From Phytopythium helicoides (taxonomy: Eukaryota > Oomycota > Peronosporomycetes > Pythiales > Pythiaceae), in contig JANFNE010000031.1 of the NCBI GenBank assembly GCA_024867545.1, forward strand, positions 186,001 through 250,000: a stretch of 64,000 nt of DNA, given 5' to 3'. Of the stretch, positions 27,532 through 38,678 are shown piece by piece; the first letter of the stretch is position 1; every line of letters begins with the position of its first letter. A program made the translations under genes and the position numbers. The notes beneath the pieces were generated by a model that was not told the origin of the DNA, ran no database searches, and saw only the letters and a program-made list of their open reading frames with translations.

Positions 27532-28544
27532 ATTCCCTAAGTTACTGAAAACACGTCCTCCAATTAAGGAAACCAAATGAAACGTCGTGGTGAAACAAAC
27601 CAAAAGTGTTGTACATGTGGGCAACTCAGCTACCTCTTTCGGTATTGCTAAGCGTGTGCAACTGTGAGACTGCGCTCAGTCAAAACAGACAAGCGAGGCA
27701 ATCGATTGTAGGGTTAGAGCTTTCCGCGGGTGGTCTTCATTTATCAGTGAAGTTTAGTGCGATATGGACCGCAATCCGCCTGGTGCCTGGACCAGGCGAT
27801 TACATCGGTCTCGATAATCTAGATAAATTACGGCAATTATCCAACTGAAGTGTTTATGTGCGTCGAGAGCGTCGATACTACGAATTCGGTAGTAAGGCAA
27901 GCACAAGGGAAGCGGGACTATCCGGTAGGATAGTCCTATTTCCGGTCGCAGAGGGCGAAACGAACGAGGACGAGAAGGCACCAGTCTCTTCGAAGCCGTA
28001 GCTCACTTTCATTTTAGTTCGGGGTTGGTTTCTCGACCCACCACACCACGCCCTCCATCTCGGATGGCACGTCAATACAGTACACATTTGCCCCAAGACC
28101 TTTGCAGACGGAAACAATCATCTACCCGCTCGGAAATGTTGAAACTAACTTGGACTGCTCCAAATCGCTTCTCCATGGTCTTCCCGATTGTTACGCTACT
28201 CTCAATAAGTTTTGTCATGTTTCCCATTGACAAGTGTATTTGTATACTTCACGCGTTCAGATTGGTTTCGCAATCTCATGCTTCGTGGCATTCCTGTTCC
28301 AAGCAGGAATTTTCTACACTCAAGTCACAGGATAAGAGCAACGTGAAATTTTACGTGGTTATCATAAGGTGGTGAGCCGACGATGCTCTGAAAGCTCCAA
28401 GATGAGCAGATCAGCCGAAGAGCCTTGTCGCGAACGCGCAGGCATGTCCTCGAGGCATTGCATTCGAGTATAACAACACAAATCACTTCAAATAGCTACA
28501 ACGATCGACGGTTTGAACTAGCGCCAAAGTCTCCATGAGCGACT
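27532..28544. other. Upstream noncoding part of the left arm
   Basis: No supported gene. The segment is mirrored at about 37739-38511 with many small differences. Conserved islands such as TGGACCGCAATCCGCC and CCAGGCGATTACATCGGTCT occur on both sides. Only short, non-homologous frames are present. Confidence 0.45.
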
Positions 28545-28842
28545 AAGAGCACCCATCGGGTCCATCATGTTGGCGCCTCTCCGTCTCCTTGGATGAGTCC
28601 ATTGAAGAGAAGCTTTCGCGTATCCTCGCGGTTACTGCTGTCTGGTGGCCAACTTGAACCGAGAGCCTTTGGACTCACCACTCCGTGTCGACTTAGCAAT
28701 GATGAGCCACTACCAGTCCAGCCCACTCATGAGGAGCCGCCGCCAGTCCAACCTTTGTCGCCAGTCTTCCTTCACTCAGCGTAGCAACTGCAGATCGGAT
28801 CCCGTCCAGTGCCATTGGTGCTGGTCGTGCACCTGCCTGCCA
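28545..28842 (+). repeat. ~300-bp family repeat, left-arm inner copy
   Basis: Same element as at 14611-14915 and in the same orientation, about 13.9 kb away, so the copy 2 gene is bracketed by direct repeats. One of the two tandem CACTCATGAGGAGCC units is degraded here compared with the outer copy. Confidence 0.75.
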
Positions 28843-29947
28843 GTTGGACCCCACGCCGCCTGGGTGGAAGATTGGGCCGCCGCTTTAACTCGCAGACGAG
28901 ACTCGGATCGGGTGCATCGCGCAGCTCTCGAGTGCGCGGCGAACTTTCCACCCCCTCGCTTCCTCACTTGCGCGAGGGCTGAAGCCTGACCTCCACTCGC
29001 GTCGTCCATCTTCAGTCAACCCCACTCTCGACGCTGTCGTCATACTGTAGCTGGTCGCTTCAATCGTGCAGGCTCTCAGCTCTCGAAGCAGTGCAGGTCG
29101 CCGTGCTTTGGTGGCCGACAGCGGTGGTGGTGGTGGTCGCGTTGCGCGTGAAAATTTCGCTCTTCCCGGACGTTTCGGTATCTTTTTGGCGTCTTGCCGG
29201 TCTCCTGCTCTTCCCCCTGCCTCGCTCTCCAGCGTTTCGCAGCTCTGCTGAAGTGAAGGCGGCTAAAAAGCTGCGTGACGCTCGTTGGCGTGTGCAACAA
29301 CAGCCAGCAGTGGACAGTCAAGTCGGGGCTTTTTCACATGAAGCCGCTCGAAAATTGCTCGCGGGCTGGTCGCCACCCAGCACAACACACCGCGTGTATC
29401 TTTTCTCGTCGCTGCATGCCACTGTGCGCTCGAAAGTGACGGGGCGAGTCATCACAACTCGCGTCCGCAAGCCAAGCTGCTGATCGGCGACAGAGTCTGG
29501 AACGGCGGCACGCCACTGGCGGTCTCGACAAAGTTGACGACCATGGAGCGTATTCCATCCGAGTGAAGCAGCCTCCACCGCCAAATTCGGCCATCTCCAC
29601 CGCCAACCACCCGCCTCGCGGGTGGACATGCGGCGATCTGCTACGTACGCACGCAACCTGGTGACGGCAGCGTCGCGGCCCTCGCGACTGGCCACAATTT
29701 CATGCGAAAAAAAAAATATCGAGTCCAAAAAACATCTTGCAATTTGTATACCCCGCGTATCTTTCAATCCTGCCGCTTTGAAAAACCCCACGTTTCCCCT
29801 CAAAAAACCTCAAGTTGCCCCGCCTGTCGCCCGCTTCCCCCCCCTTTCTTCATGGCCATTTCCCGATTTCCCCGCCATCGAGCGTCTCCTTCGCCGCCGT
29901 CCTGTCGCGTCGCCGGGCGCCGCCCGCGCGTCTCCCGCCCGCTCGCC
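28843..29947. other. Inner end of left arm and start of the single-copy spacer
   Basis: The arm homology continues to about 29280 and ends just after CTGCTGAAGTGAAGGCGG. From 29281 to 29947 the sequence is unique. It has pyrimidine- and A-rich tracts around 29700-29820 that could form the upstream region of the plus-strand gene that follows. No gene is supported in it. Confidence 0.45.
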
Positions 29948-31362
29948 GATGGCTCCGCACGTGTCGGCGGCCTCGAGCCTCCCCGCGCGCGCTCGCGTCC
30001 CCAAATCTCAAGCTGCGCGTGCCGCTGGCGCCCGGCACAGCGTCCTCGCGGTCTTCGGGCGTCGAACTGGCGGCGCGGAGGGCCCGCGACGGCTGCGAGG
30101 AGCTGCCGACGCCGCGCGCGCGCGACGCGAGGCAGCGCAGACGCACGCAGAGTCTGCCGACGGACGGGCTGCCGCAGGGCAAGGGCAGGGCCACGAGGGT
30201 GGCCGTGGACCGCGCGCTGTTCCGCCGGTTTGACGACGTGAGCGCCGCGCTCGCCAAGCTGCGCAGAGTGGCGGCCGTGGACGCGTTTGCGAGCGAGAAC
30301 CCCGAGCTCGCGGTCGTCAGGGACGAGGTGCAGCGCCTGCAGCGCTCGTCGAGCCTCATCCGCGCGTCGCAGCTCGAGCTGCTCGAGGAGATTGAGAAGC
30401 AGCAGGACGCGCAGCGAGCGCCGCTGCGGCGGTACCTGCCGCCGTTTATGGGCAAGAGCGATGTGCGCAAGGTCGACGAGCTCAAGCACGCGCTCTGCGA
30501 GCAGGTCACCGAGTCGGTGGCCGTCGAGAACGAACTCGCCCGGCTCGAGCGCAGATCCGAGTCGCTGGTCGACGACTGGCGCCGACGCGCGTCCGAGAGC
30601 CTACGGCCATCCTGCATCAGCCGCTTTTCCGATGCCACGTCCGAGGACTCAGACGGATTCGACGACTTTGAAGACGACGAAGAGGACGACGAGGATGAGC
30701 CCGTGGCGGTGCGCATCCAGCGCCTCGAGCGCGAGAAGGAAGCGCTGCTGACCGCCATCGTGCGCACGCTGCGTCCTGCCCTGAGATCGAGCAGCTGCAG
30801 GCGCACATCGCCATGTACGCGTCCGAAGCGCAGGCGTGCGCGTCCATCCTGTCTCAGGTCGAGCGCTGCGTCGCGCTATACCGCCATGGGCTACAGCTGC
30901 TGCGCATGGCGCTGGCGACCATCGTGTCGTCGCAGTACACGGGCTCGGCCAAGGAGTTTGCCAACGGCCCGTACGCCCTTACTGTCGAGGCTGGGCAGTT
31001 CATGCTGCAGGCCACGCATACGGTGCAGCCGGAGGCCCAGCGTCGGTACCGCGACTTCGCCAAGCGCGTGATGGACCTGCGCCTGCCCAAGTTCCCAGCA
31101 GCCGTGGGCGAGTTCGCGCGCCGTGCGCGAACAAACTTCGACCCTCGCAACGCGCTGGCGCTCGAGGCTGCGCGCCGTCTGCCAGCCAGCGAGAACGCGC
31201 TCGTGCAGACGCACAAGGTGGCGATCGAGCTGCTCGATACGCTGGACGAGTGGAAGCGCGCCGTGACTACGCGACCAGCAGCGGGCGTTGTCGGCGCAAC
31301 AGCAGCTAGAGGAGCGGCTGCAGCAGCGCCTGGCCGTGCTGGCGCGCTCGGTCTCCGTGTAA
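29948..31362 (+). CDS. Coiled-coil/acidic protein of unknown function, frame-broken
   Basis: The region is strongly coding in composition but spread over frames. An ATG at 29948 (MAPHVSAASSLPAR) would have to join, near 30000, the long frame containing VDRALFRRFDDVSAALAKLR and SQLELLEEIEKQQ, then an acidic run ([13 protein letters not shown], about 30660-30700). Near 30765 the sense shifts frame to EIEQLQAHIAMYASEAQ. Near 31265 it shifts again to RDQQRALSAQQQLEERL and ends VLARSVSV at a stop at 31360-31362. Heptad-like helices suggest coiled coils. There is no family match that I recognise. The breaks may be assembly indels, short unrecognised introns or real decay. The long frame has no ATG of its own before about 30448. 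Confidence 0.5.
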
Positions 31363-31674
31363 GGAGGCCGAGCGCGACCATCCTCCCTCCTCCACCTCCT
31401 CAGCTGGGCGTAAGTTATTTCTTGGTATGCTGCTTCGCGGGCCACACCCCAAGCGAAGCAGGTGAATAAAGCTGGCCGCGGCTCGATGCGCGCGGCCGCA
31501 ACGTACATAGGACTCTTAAAAAGTGTAGAGGACCGCAGCATCGAGCGGAAATGTAAACAGACGGTCCATGTGACGAGCCACTACTTCAACGCGTTCTACC
31601 TACAGTCTCGTCTCATCTCACGCGGTGGTACAGTACATACAGCAAAATGGTGCGGCCGAGGCTCGGTCGCCTAC

Positions 31675-31945
31675 TTACTGCCAGTCGTTCATGTTGACGT
31701 CGCTGCCGTCGTTCGGGTCGCCCATGCCCGGGTGGTTCAGGTGCGCGCCGTTCAGGTCGCGGAAGCTGCGGCCCATGAGGAAGTCCTGCCCCACCATGCG
31801 TCCATCCTGCTGCTGCGCCTGCTGAGGCGCCGCGGCGCCAGGTTGGGCATACAGGTGCTGCTGCTGTTGCTGCTGGTGAGCCTGCGACGCAAACACGTCC
31901 TGCGAATGAAGACCTTGGTCGCCGTAAAAGGCGCGCTGCTGTTGC

Positions 31946-31986
<41 letters not shown>

Positions 31987-34900
31987 CCCCGAACGCGCCA
32001 GATCAGCAGGCGATGCGAACTGCGACGTGCGACCGACATACCCAACACCCATGTCGTGGCTGGGGTGATGCTGCCGCAGCACGTCCGAGCCGAGGTGCTG
32101 CTGGTGCATATCCATGCTGTGGTCGACGTACAGATCCTGGTTCAGACCGGACTGCATCATCAAGTTCTTCTGGACGTCTCCATACAGCGGATGTGGCGCT
32201 TGGCGCTGCTGCTGCGGTGGCTGAGACAGTTGCTGATGTGCCTGCGACAGCATTTGGAGGCTGGAGCCGGACATCTGAGCCGACATTTGGCTCTGCAGCG
32301 TCTGCACTTGCGGCATTTCCTTGCTGCGCGGCATCTGCTGACTAAGGCTCTGGAATGTGTGCATTTGTCGCCGCTGTTGTTGCTGGAGCTGCTGCTGTTG
32401 GAGCTGTTGTTGCTGCTGCAGCTGCTGCAGTTTGCGTTGTTGCTCTTGTTGCTTGCGCTGCTGTTCTTGTCGCTCCAGCTCCTGCTGCTGCTGACGTTGC
32501 ATCTCTTGTTGACGTTCGAGTTCTTGCTGGCGCTGCAGTTCGCGCTGTCGCTCCAGCTCTTGTTGGCGCTTCAGCTCTTGCTGGCGCTCCAACTCCTGCT
32601 GCCGCTGTCGCTCCAGCTCCTGCTGGCGGTTAAACTCTTGTTGTCTCTTTAGCTCTTGTTGCCGCTGGAGTTCTTGCTGCCGCTTGATTTCCTGTTGACG
32701 TTTCAACTCTTGCTGCCGCTTAAGCTCTTGTTGGCGCTTGATTTCTTGCTGCCGCTGTAGCTCTTGCTGCCGTTTCAACTCCTGTTGGCGCTGCAGTTCT
32801 TGTTGTTGCCGACGCAACTCCTCCTGACGCTTGAGCTCCTGCTGACGCTTCATCTCTTGTTGTCGCTGCAGTTCTTGCTGCCGCTTCAACTCTTCCTGTT
32901 GACGTCGAATCTCTTCCTGCTGGCGCTGCATCTCTTGCTGACGCTTCATTTCCTCTTGGCGCCTCCTTTCCTCCTCTTCTCGACGATGTCGCTCCTGATC
33001 TGACGCTGGCGCTCTTCGTCTTGTCGACGCTGCTCTTCTTGCCGTTTTAGCTCCTCTTGACGCTGCTGTTCAAATTCATGTTGACGTCGGAGGCTCTTCC
33101 TTTTGTCGCTGAACCGTCTAGGTGTTGACGTGACATCTCGTCTTGTTGCCCCTGGAATTGCAGCTCGAGCCCCTGCACCCATGTCGAAAACTGTCCACTG
33201 CTTGATCCAAGAGCTGCTCGACTGTCCGCTTGCTGGTCGATGGCGCTGATGACTTCTCTTCGGCATGTTCCATGCTCTCATCTTGGCTATCCGAGGCATC
33301 GCCAAGCAGCGACGAAATTCCTTTGACGGCTTTGGACAGCGTGTCGTCGTTGACACTCGCGTCTTTCGAATCATTCTCGCTGCTTTCTGTCGAGTCCCTT
33401 GTTCATGTCGGAAGCATCCGTCCGCTGCTTCTTGGTTGTGGGTTCTTCAACATTGTCACCCTCACCCTCATCATTGTTGTCTGCATCTACATCATCATCG
33501 TGCTCCTCCTCGTCATCCATCTCCTCATCCGTCTTGTTCTCTTCCTGTTCCGTCTTGGAATCACGGCATTTGTCGTACAAATGCTCCGTCATACTGACAA
33601 TGTCTTCGTTCAGATGTTCCTCACGAGCGATCTTCAGGATTCCGCCAAGCGTTTTCCGCATCCGGGCACGCTTGACGCGGATTGCACCAAGATTCACCTC
33701 GTAGTTGGCGAGCTGGCGTTCAATCAAACGGCGGGACGGAGGAATCTTGATCCGCGCAAACATAGCGGGTGTGGGTGGCAGAGGAACTCCCAACCGATTG
33801 CGCTTCGTTCCAATCGACGCGAGCGTCTCATTCAAGCTAGCCGTCATTTTCTCGTAGTGAGCTGCCATTTTGGCCCACTCATTTACCGATCCAGCAATCT
33901 CGCGAAGCTTGTCAAGTAGTACAGTCAGTAGTAGCTGGTCGCTGCTGCTTGTCATGAGCCGTGTGCTGTAGCGGTACGACGGGATGAAGCGTTCGTTCAC
34001 ATTCGTCGTTCGGATGTAGTTTCTACGATGAGTAATACTCTCGAGCAGCACTTGGTTGTATAGGATCAGACTCTGGCACTTATTCAGGTCGTTCGAGTAG
34101 TTACTGATCAAGTCCACGACTTTCATAACTGCGCGGGCTTCCCTTGTGCGCGCCTCCTCCAGCTGCATCAGTTCTCCCTCGACAGCGCGAAGTCGCTTTT
34201 CCGTTCGCTTTGCAAGCGTGTTGGTTGTCTTTTCAAACTGCGATTTGGACGACAGAATCTGGTGGCGGAGATCGAAGATCTTGATCAGAGCGTCCACCTC
34301 GGACACGCCGCTCTCCGAAGACGGATCCTCATCTGAAGTGTCCTCATTTTTAGTAATTTGAGCAATTTCGCGCTCGCCATACTCAACGAGCTGCACAAGC
34401 TGGGTCTTGGCAAGGTGAACCAGTGTCGCGCCAGTTGTATTGGCAACTAAATTCTGCTCGATTTGTAAACCATGTCGTAAGCTTAAGAGTAACGCTTACT
34501 GTATCATTTGACGAAGCGACATGCACACGCACCACTCGGTCAGTTTTCGAAGTGACTTCTGCGATCAGTGTGTCAATCAGATTTAGGAATTTTTGCTCGA
34601 CCTGCCACCACATCAAATGTATGTCAACACCACACATGAATAGCACAGAGATGGAGCCTTGTTTTACTCACCGCAGCCTGAGAGGCGGCGTTTGCAATGA
34701 TGCGTGCACGTTCTGCAGCTGCCTCTCGTTCCCGATCCTCTGCTGTAATTTCCTTTGACTCAACCACTTCAATAATCTCCTGCTTGATCTCTTTGTCAAC
34801 AGTTGGAGCGCTCTTCACAGCGGTGTCCTCGCTATCTTCGGACTTTGCTTCCTCATCAGTCATCGCTTCAGAGTCCTTTTCAACAGCACCAGTTTCCTCA

Positions 34901-36786
34901 TCATTGGCAGATGGCTTCTCTTCTCCCTCAGACTTTTCTGCATTGCCAGCATCTTCTTCAGTTGTTTGTTCGTTGCCTTCATTCTCATCAGTTGCTGCCG
35001 CTTCCTCTCCAGCATTGGCGCCAGCGGTGGTAGATTCGTTGTTTTCTTGTGCATCGTTGACCACAGAAGTGTCTGCCACCAATTCATCAGATTTGTCCGT
35101 CTTCGTGTTGTCTGCGTTATTCTCATCACTCCCCGGTTCCGGTTCGACAACTTTTGTTACTTCATCGCTTGGCACATCTTCATTGGCGCCATCGTCATCT
35201 CCAGTAGACTCTGGTGCGGATTCTTTATCTGCATGTGCTGGAGTAGTTTCCTCGTGATCACCACTCGATGGTTCTGACACGGACTCTTTTTCTGCCTGTG
35301 CTGGAGCTCCCTTCACTACGTCGTTTTCTTCAGTTTTCATATCAACATCCCCAACCTCATCAGCAGCAGAATTAGCAGACTTTTCGTCGTCCCCTTCAAC
35401 CTGGGCAACTGTGCTGGCACCAGTTGCTTCGACGGCGTTCTCGTTGTCATCGGTCTGCTCTTCCTTGTTGCTCTCTGTTGGGGCATCGCTTGGTGTAGTT
35501 CCCTGTTCATTATCTACCTCATCGACCACACCCGGTGACTTCTCACTGTCTGCGCTAGAATGGACGGAAATGGCAGGGCTTCCCGGCTTCGACGATGCAT
35601 CGCTGTCATGCACACTGATGACATCTAGATTGTTCTCAGCCTGCGTTACCGGCTCCTCGGATTCTTTTCCCACGGCCTCCAGGGCAGCTGCCTCTATCTT
35701 CTTGCGCTCCTCGATAAAGTTGACAAGCACACGGCGAGTTTGCTGCAAGAACTCGAGGATGCGGTCCGACTGGCTGCTCACACATTTTTCACAAAACCAC
35801 GGGCCAGCCGGCGCCTATTGCCATACATATCATTAGTATATCCGCCAACTTTCACAGCAAGACACATTCAAAATCTGAAAGTACACACCGACTGGAGCGG
35901 AGGGGATATGCACTTGAGGTGCGTCTTGCTCTCACACGCTTTGCACTCGATCGCATCGACGCTTGCCTCCTTTCGGCATATTGGACAGGTCTGGGAAAGA
36001 CAATAGCAAGCGATGAGCATAACTTCACGGTACCGCATTCAGTGGGATCGCGTACCACGCTGCTGTGTGTGTGTTCCGAGGGTTTTGTGGTGGCCGCCGC
36101 CGCCGCTGCAGCAGCCGCCGCGAGCCTCGACTTCTCCTTGGCTGCCGTGCGCGCGTTGGTGCCGCGCTTGCGGATGTTGAGCCGGTCTTTAATGTCCTTG
36201 AGGCTCTCGCCCGAGGTCGCGGAGAACATGGATGACCAGCCAGCGTCCGTCTTGAGCGACGGGTTCATCGTGCGCTTCATCTGCAGCGCGCAGGGCACGG
36301 GCGACGTGTACACGACGTCCTTGAAGCGGATGGAGCCGTCCTCCAGCAGGTCGGCAAACACGCGCTTGCGGTAGTACGACACATACAGCATCTTTGGCCC
36401 TGCAGTCGACCGTTCCCAGTCAGCCACGCAGCTCCCGCGACCACCAAGCAGCTCAACACGCACCTGGCGCCAGCAGCTTCTCGGCGATGAGCGTGCGCAG
36501 CACAATGCGTGCGTCTCCCTGGCAGCACAAGCGAGAGCGCGCAGCAGTTAGCCCTGTCGCCTGACTTGCACATGTTTTCGGCTGTATCTCGGCCAAAAAT
36601 GCTCCAAACGCCGCGAAACTTGGCGGAGGCCGAGCCCGAGACGTCTGGAGCATGCTCCGCCACGCGCGGGGCCCAGAAACGTACCATGGCGCTCGCAGCG
36701 GCGTCCGCAGCCGGCGCTTCTTCGGCCGCTTCGACGTGGTTTGCCTCCTGTGTCGGCTTTTTCCCCCCTTTGCCGGCCGCAATCAT
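31675..36786 (-). CDS. RAMA-PHD-acidic-polyQ nuclear protein (multi-exon, 3' part frame-broken)
   Basis: Proposed exons: 36786-36685, 36518-36464, 36399-36029, 35990-35889, 35814-34672, 34601-34500 and 34453 onwards, all in consistent phase. Exons 2-3 give a RAMA-type domain (VLRTLIAEKLLAPG, FADLLEDGSIRFKDVVY, NPSLKTDAGWSSM). Exon 4 plus the start of exon 5 form a PHD finger: CPIC...CKAC...HLKC...WFCEKC (C4HC3). Then come an acidic Glu/Asp/Ser region, helical segments, and a frame stop at 33371. The sense continues in other frames (ENDSKDASVNDDTLSKAVKG, then Q/E/R-rich) through breaks near 33395, 33195, 33105 and 33000. It reaches a long RQQEL-repeat and polyQ tail ending DPNDGSDVNMNDWQ at 31675. 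Known: PHD fingers read histone tails. A chromatin or transcription role is inferred. The tail could instead be a separate gene. Confidence 0.7.
31936..31987 (-). repeat. CAG/CAA microsatellite encoding polyglutamine
   Basis: On the plus strand this is an almost pure CTG/TTG run. Read on the minus strand it gives 17 consecutive Gln in the tail of the RAMA-PHD gene. CAG is interrupted by CAA codons, which usually slows expansion. Confidence 0.9.
32320..32949 (-). repeat. Tandem coding repeat of a (K/R)-x-Q-Q-E-L hexamer
   Basis: About 25-30 imperfect 18-nt units encode KRQQEL, QRQQEL or ERQQEL. This is a highly charged Q/E/R helix that would form a long single alpha-helix or coiled coil. The opposite strand is therefore Leu-rich, which produces a long but meaningless plus-strand frame. 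Confidence 0.85.
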
Positions 36787-37422
36787 CCAAATACAAGGTC
36801 GGTTTGAATACACAATATAATAACTAAGGGGTGTATCTTTTTATAAAGGTAATCGAGTACATCTTGGTTTTTGTATGCTTATCCAACATGGCTACATACA
36901 GCACTTGCATTTCTTGATGCTACATGTGAAAGTGTCGGCGAGCTCACTGCAGCAAAAAGCTGCGTGATGCGTTGCTGCATCACATCACGCAGCCTTCACT
37001 TCAGCAGCGCAGCGAAACGCTGGGAGCGAGCAGGGGAGAAGAGCATGAGATCGGCAAAATGCCAAAAAGATACCGAAACGTCCGGGAAGAGCGAAATTTT
37101 CACGCGCAATGCGACCACCACCACCACCGCTATCGGCCACCAAAGCATGGCGACCTGCACTGCTTCGAGAGCTGAGAGCTTGCACGATTGAAGCGACCAG
37201 CTACAGTATGACGACAGCGTCGAGGCCTCGCAGCCTGGGGTTGACTGAAGATGGACGACGCGAGTGGAGGTCAGGCTTCAGCACTCGCGCGAGTGAGGGG
37301 GCGAGGGGGTGGAAAGTTCGCCGCGCACTCGAGAGCTGTGCGATGCACCCGATCCGAGTCTCGTCTGCGAGTTAAAGCGGCGGCCCAATCTTCCACCCAG
37401 GCGGCGTGGGGTCCAACTGGCA
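36787..37422. other. Spacer/right-arm junction
   Basis: From 36787 to about 36949 lies the unique upstream region of the RAMA-PHD gene, AT-rich around 36815-36850. At 36959-36993 there is a perfect 11-bp inverted repeat (GCTGCGTGATG / CATCACGCAGC, 13-nt loop). Mirrored arm sequence begins right after it, at about 36994. No gene is supported. Confidence 0.5.
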
Positions 37423-37738
37423 GGCAGGTGCACGACCAGCACCAATGCCACTGGACGGGATCCGATCTGCAGTTGCTGCGCTGAGTGAAGGAAGACTGGC
37501 GACAAAGGTTGGACTGGCGGCGGCTCCTCATGAGTGGGCTGGACTGGTGGCGGCTCCTCATGTGTTGTGCACCATCGCTAAGTCGACAAGGAGTGGCGAG
37601 TCCAAAGGCTCTCGGTTCAAGTTGGCCGCCAGACAGCGGTAACCGCGAGGATACGCGAAAGCTTCTCTTCAATGGACTCATCCGAGGAGACGTAGAGGCC
37701 GCCAACATGAAGAACCCTATGGGTGCTCTTAGTCGCTC
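37423..37738 (-). repeat. ~300-bp family repeat, right-arm inner copy
   Basis: Mirror of 28545-28842. It keeps two GGCTCCTCATGAGTG-type tandem units; the second unit is altered to CATGTGTTG. Confidence 0.75.
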
Positions 37739-38511
37739 ACGGAGGCTTTGGTGCTAGTTCAAACCGTCGATCATTGTAGCTATTTGAAGTGATTTGGACA
37801 TGCCTGCGCGTTTGCAACAAGGCTCTTCGGTTGATCTGCTCATCTTGGAGCTTTCGGGGCATCGTCGGCTCACCACCTTATGGTAACCACGTAAAATTTC
37901 ACGTTGCTCTTACATGTATCTGTGACTCGAGTGAAGAAAATTCCTGCTAGGAACAGGAATGCCACGAAGCATGAGATCTTGCGAAGCCAACGCGTGGAGT
38001 ATAAAAATACATTTGTCATTGGGAAACATGATAAAACTTATTGAGAGTAGCGTAGCAATCGGGAAGCCCATTGAGAAGCGATTTGGAGCAGTCCAAGTTA
38101 GCTACAACATTTCCGAGCGGGTAGATGATTGATCCCTTGTGCTTGCCTCACTACCGAATTCGTAGTATCGACGCACATAAAAGCTTCAGTTGGATAACTG
38201 CCGTATTTTATCTAGTTTATCGAGACCAATGTAATCGCCTGGTCCAGGCACCAAGCGGATTGCGGTCCATATCGCACTAAACTTCACTGATAAATGAAAG
38301 CGGAAAGCTCTAACCCTACAATCGATTGCCTCGCTTGTCTGTTTTGACTGTGCACAGTCTCGCTTTGTATGTGAAAACACTTTGTAAAGAAGTCCAGTTG
38401 CGCACTCTTAGCAAGACCGAAAGAGAAAGCTGAGTTGCCCACAAACTATTGGTTTCATTCACCACGACGTTTCATTTGGTTTCCTTAATTGGAGGACGTG
38501 TTTTCAGGTTC
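37739..38511. other. Upstream noncoding part of the right arm
   Basis: Mirror of 27532-28544. No supported gene. Confidence 0.45.
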
Positions 38512-38574
38512 CAACCGCCCGACTAGTGAGCGCAATAAGTTACCAGTCGTTGTGCTCACCAGTCGGGCGGTTGC
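38512..38574. promoter_or_regulatory. Imperfect palindrome upstream of copy 3
   Basis: Same hairpin as 27468-27531, 104 bp upstream of the copy 3 ATG. One flank is GTTCC rather than the GGAATG seen in the left arm, so the outer edge has changed since duplication while the stem has been kept. Confidence 0.6.
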
Positions 38575-38678
38575 ATCTTCCTTAAAGCAAAGTTCTCGGA
38601 GCCTTTGGGAGCGCTCAGAGTAGAAAAGTAAAGCGAAGCGACCAACCTGAAGCCTAGATCTTGCGAGAGAACACCAGC

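Larger units (their letters stand above)
14310..29280. repeat. Left arm of a ~14.8 kb large inverted duplication
   Basis: The sequence from about 14310 to 29280 reappears as its reverse complement at about 36950-51665. Matching landmarks are the giant gene (27362 to 16065 versus 38679 to 49907), the hairpin (27468 versus 38574), a TCTCGAAGCAGTGCAGGTCG-type block (29077 versus about 37170) and the GGAAAGTCTTGC block at the outer end (about 14370 versus 51610). The arms are similar but not identical, with frequent substitutions and small indels in noncoding parts, so the duplication is not recent. Boundaries were set by eye. Confidence 0.88.

Noticed and set aside
29800..30806. Large minus-strand frames (229 and 318 codons) in the spacer
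   Set aside because: Ser/Arg-rich antisense shadows of the GC-rich coiled-coil gene on the plus strand.
31462..32652. Long plus-strand frame (396 codons) very rich in leucine
   Set aside because: It is the antisense of the Gln-rich repeat (CAG/CAA read as CTG/TTG). The minus strand has the coherent RQQEL-repeat protein and the stop context.
32320..32949. CRISPR-like array
   Set aside because: The periodic 18-nt units are contiguous and coding, with no unique spacers, in a eukaryotic gene.
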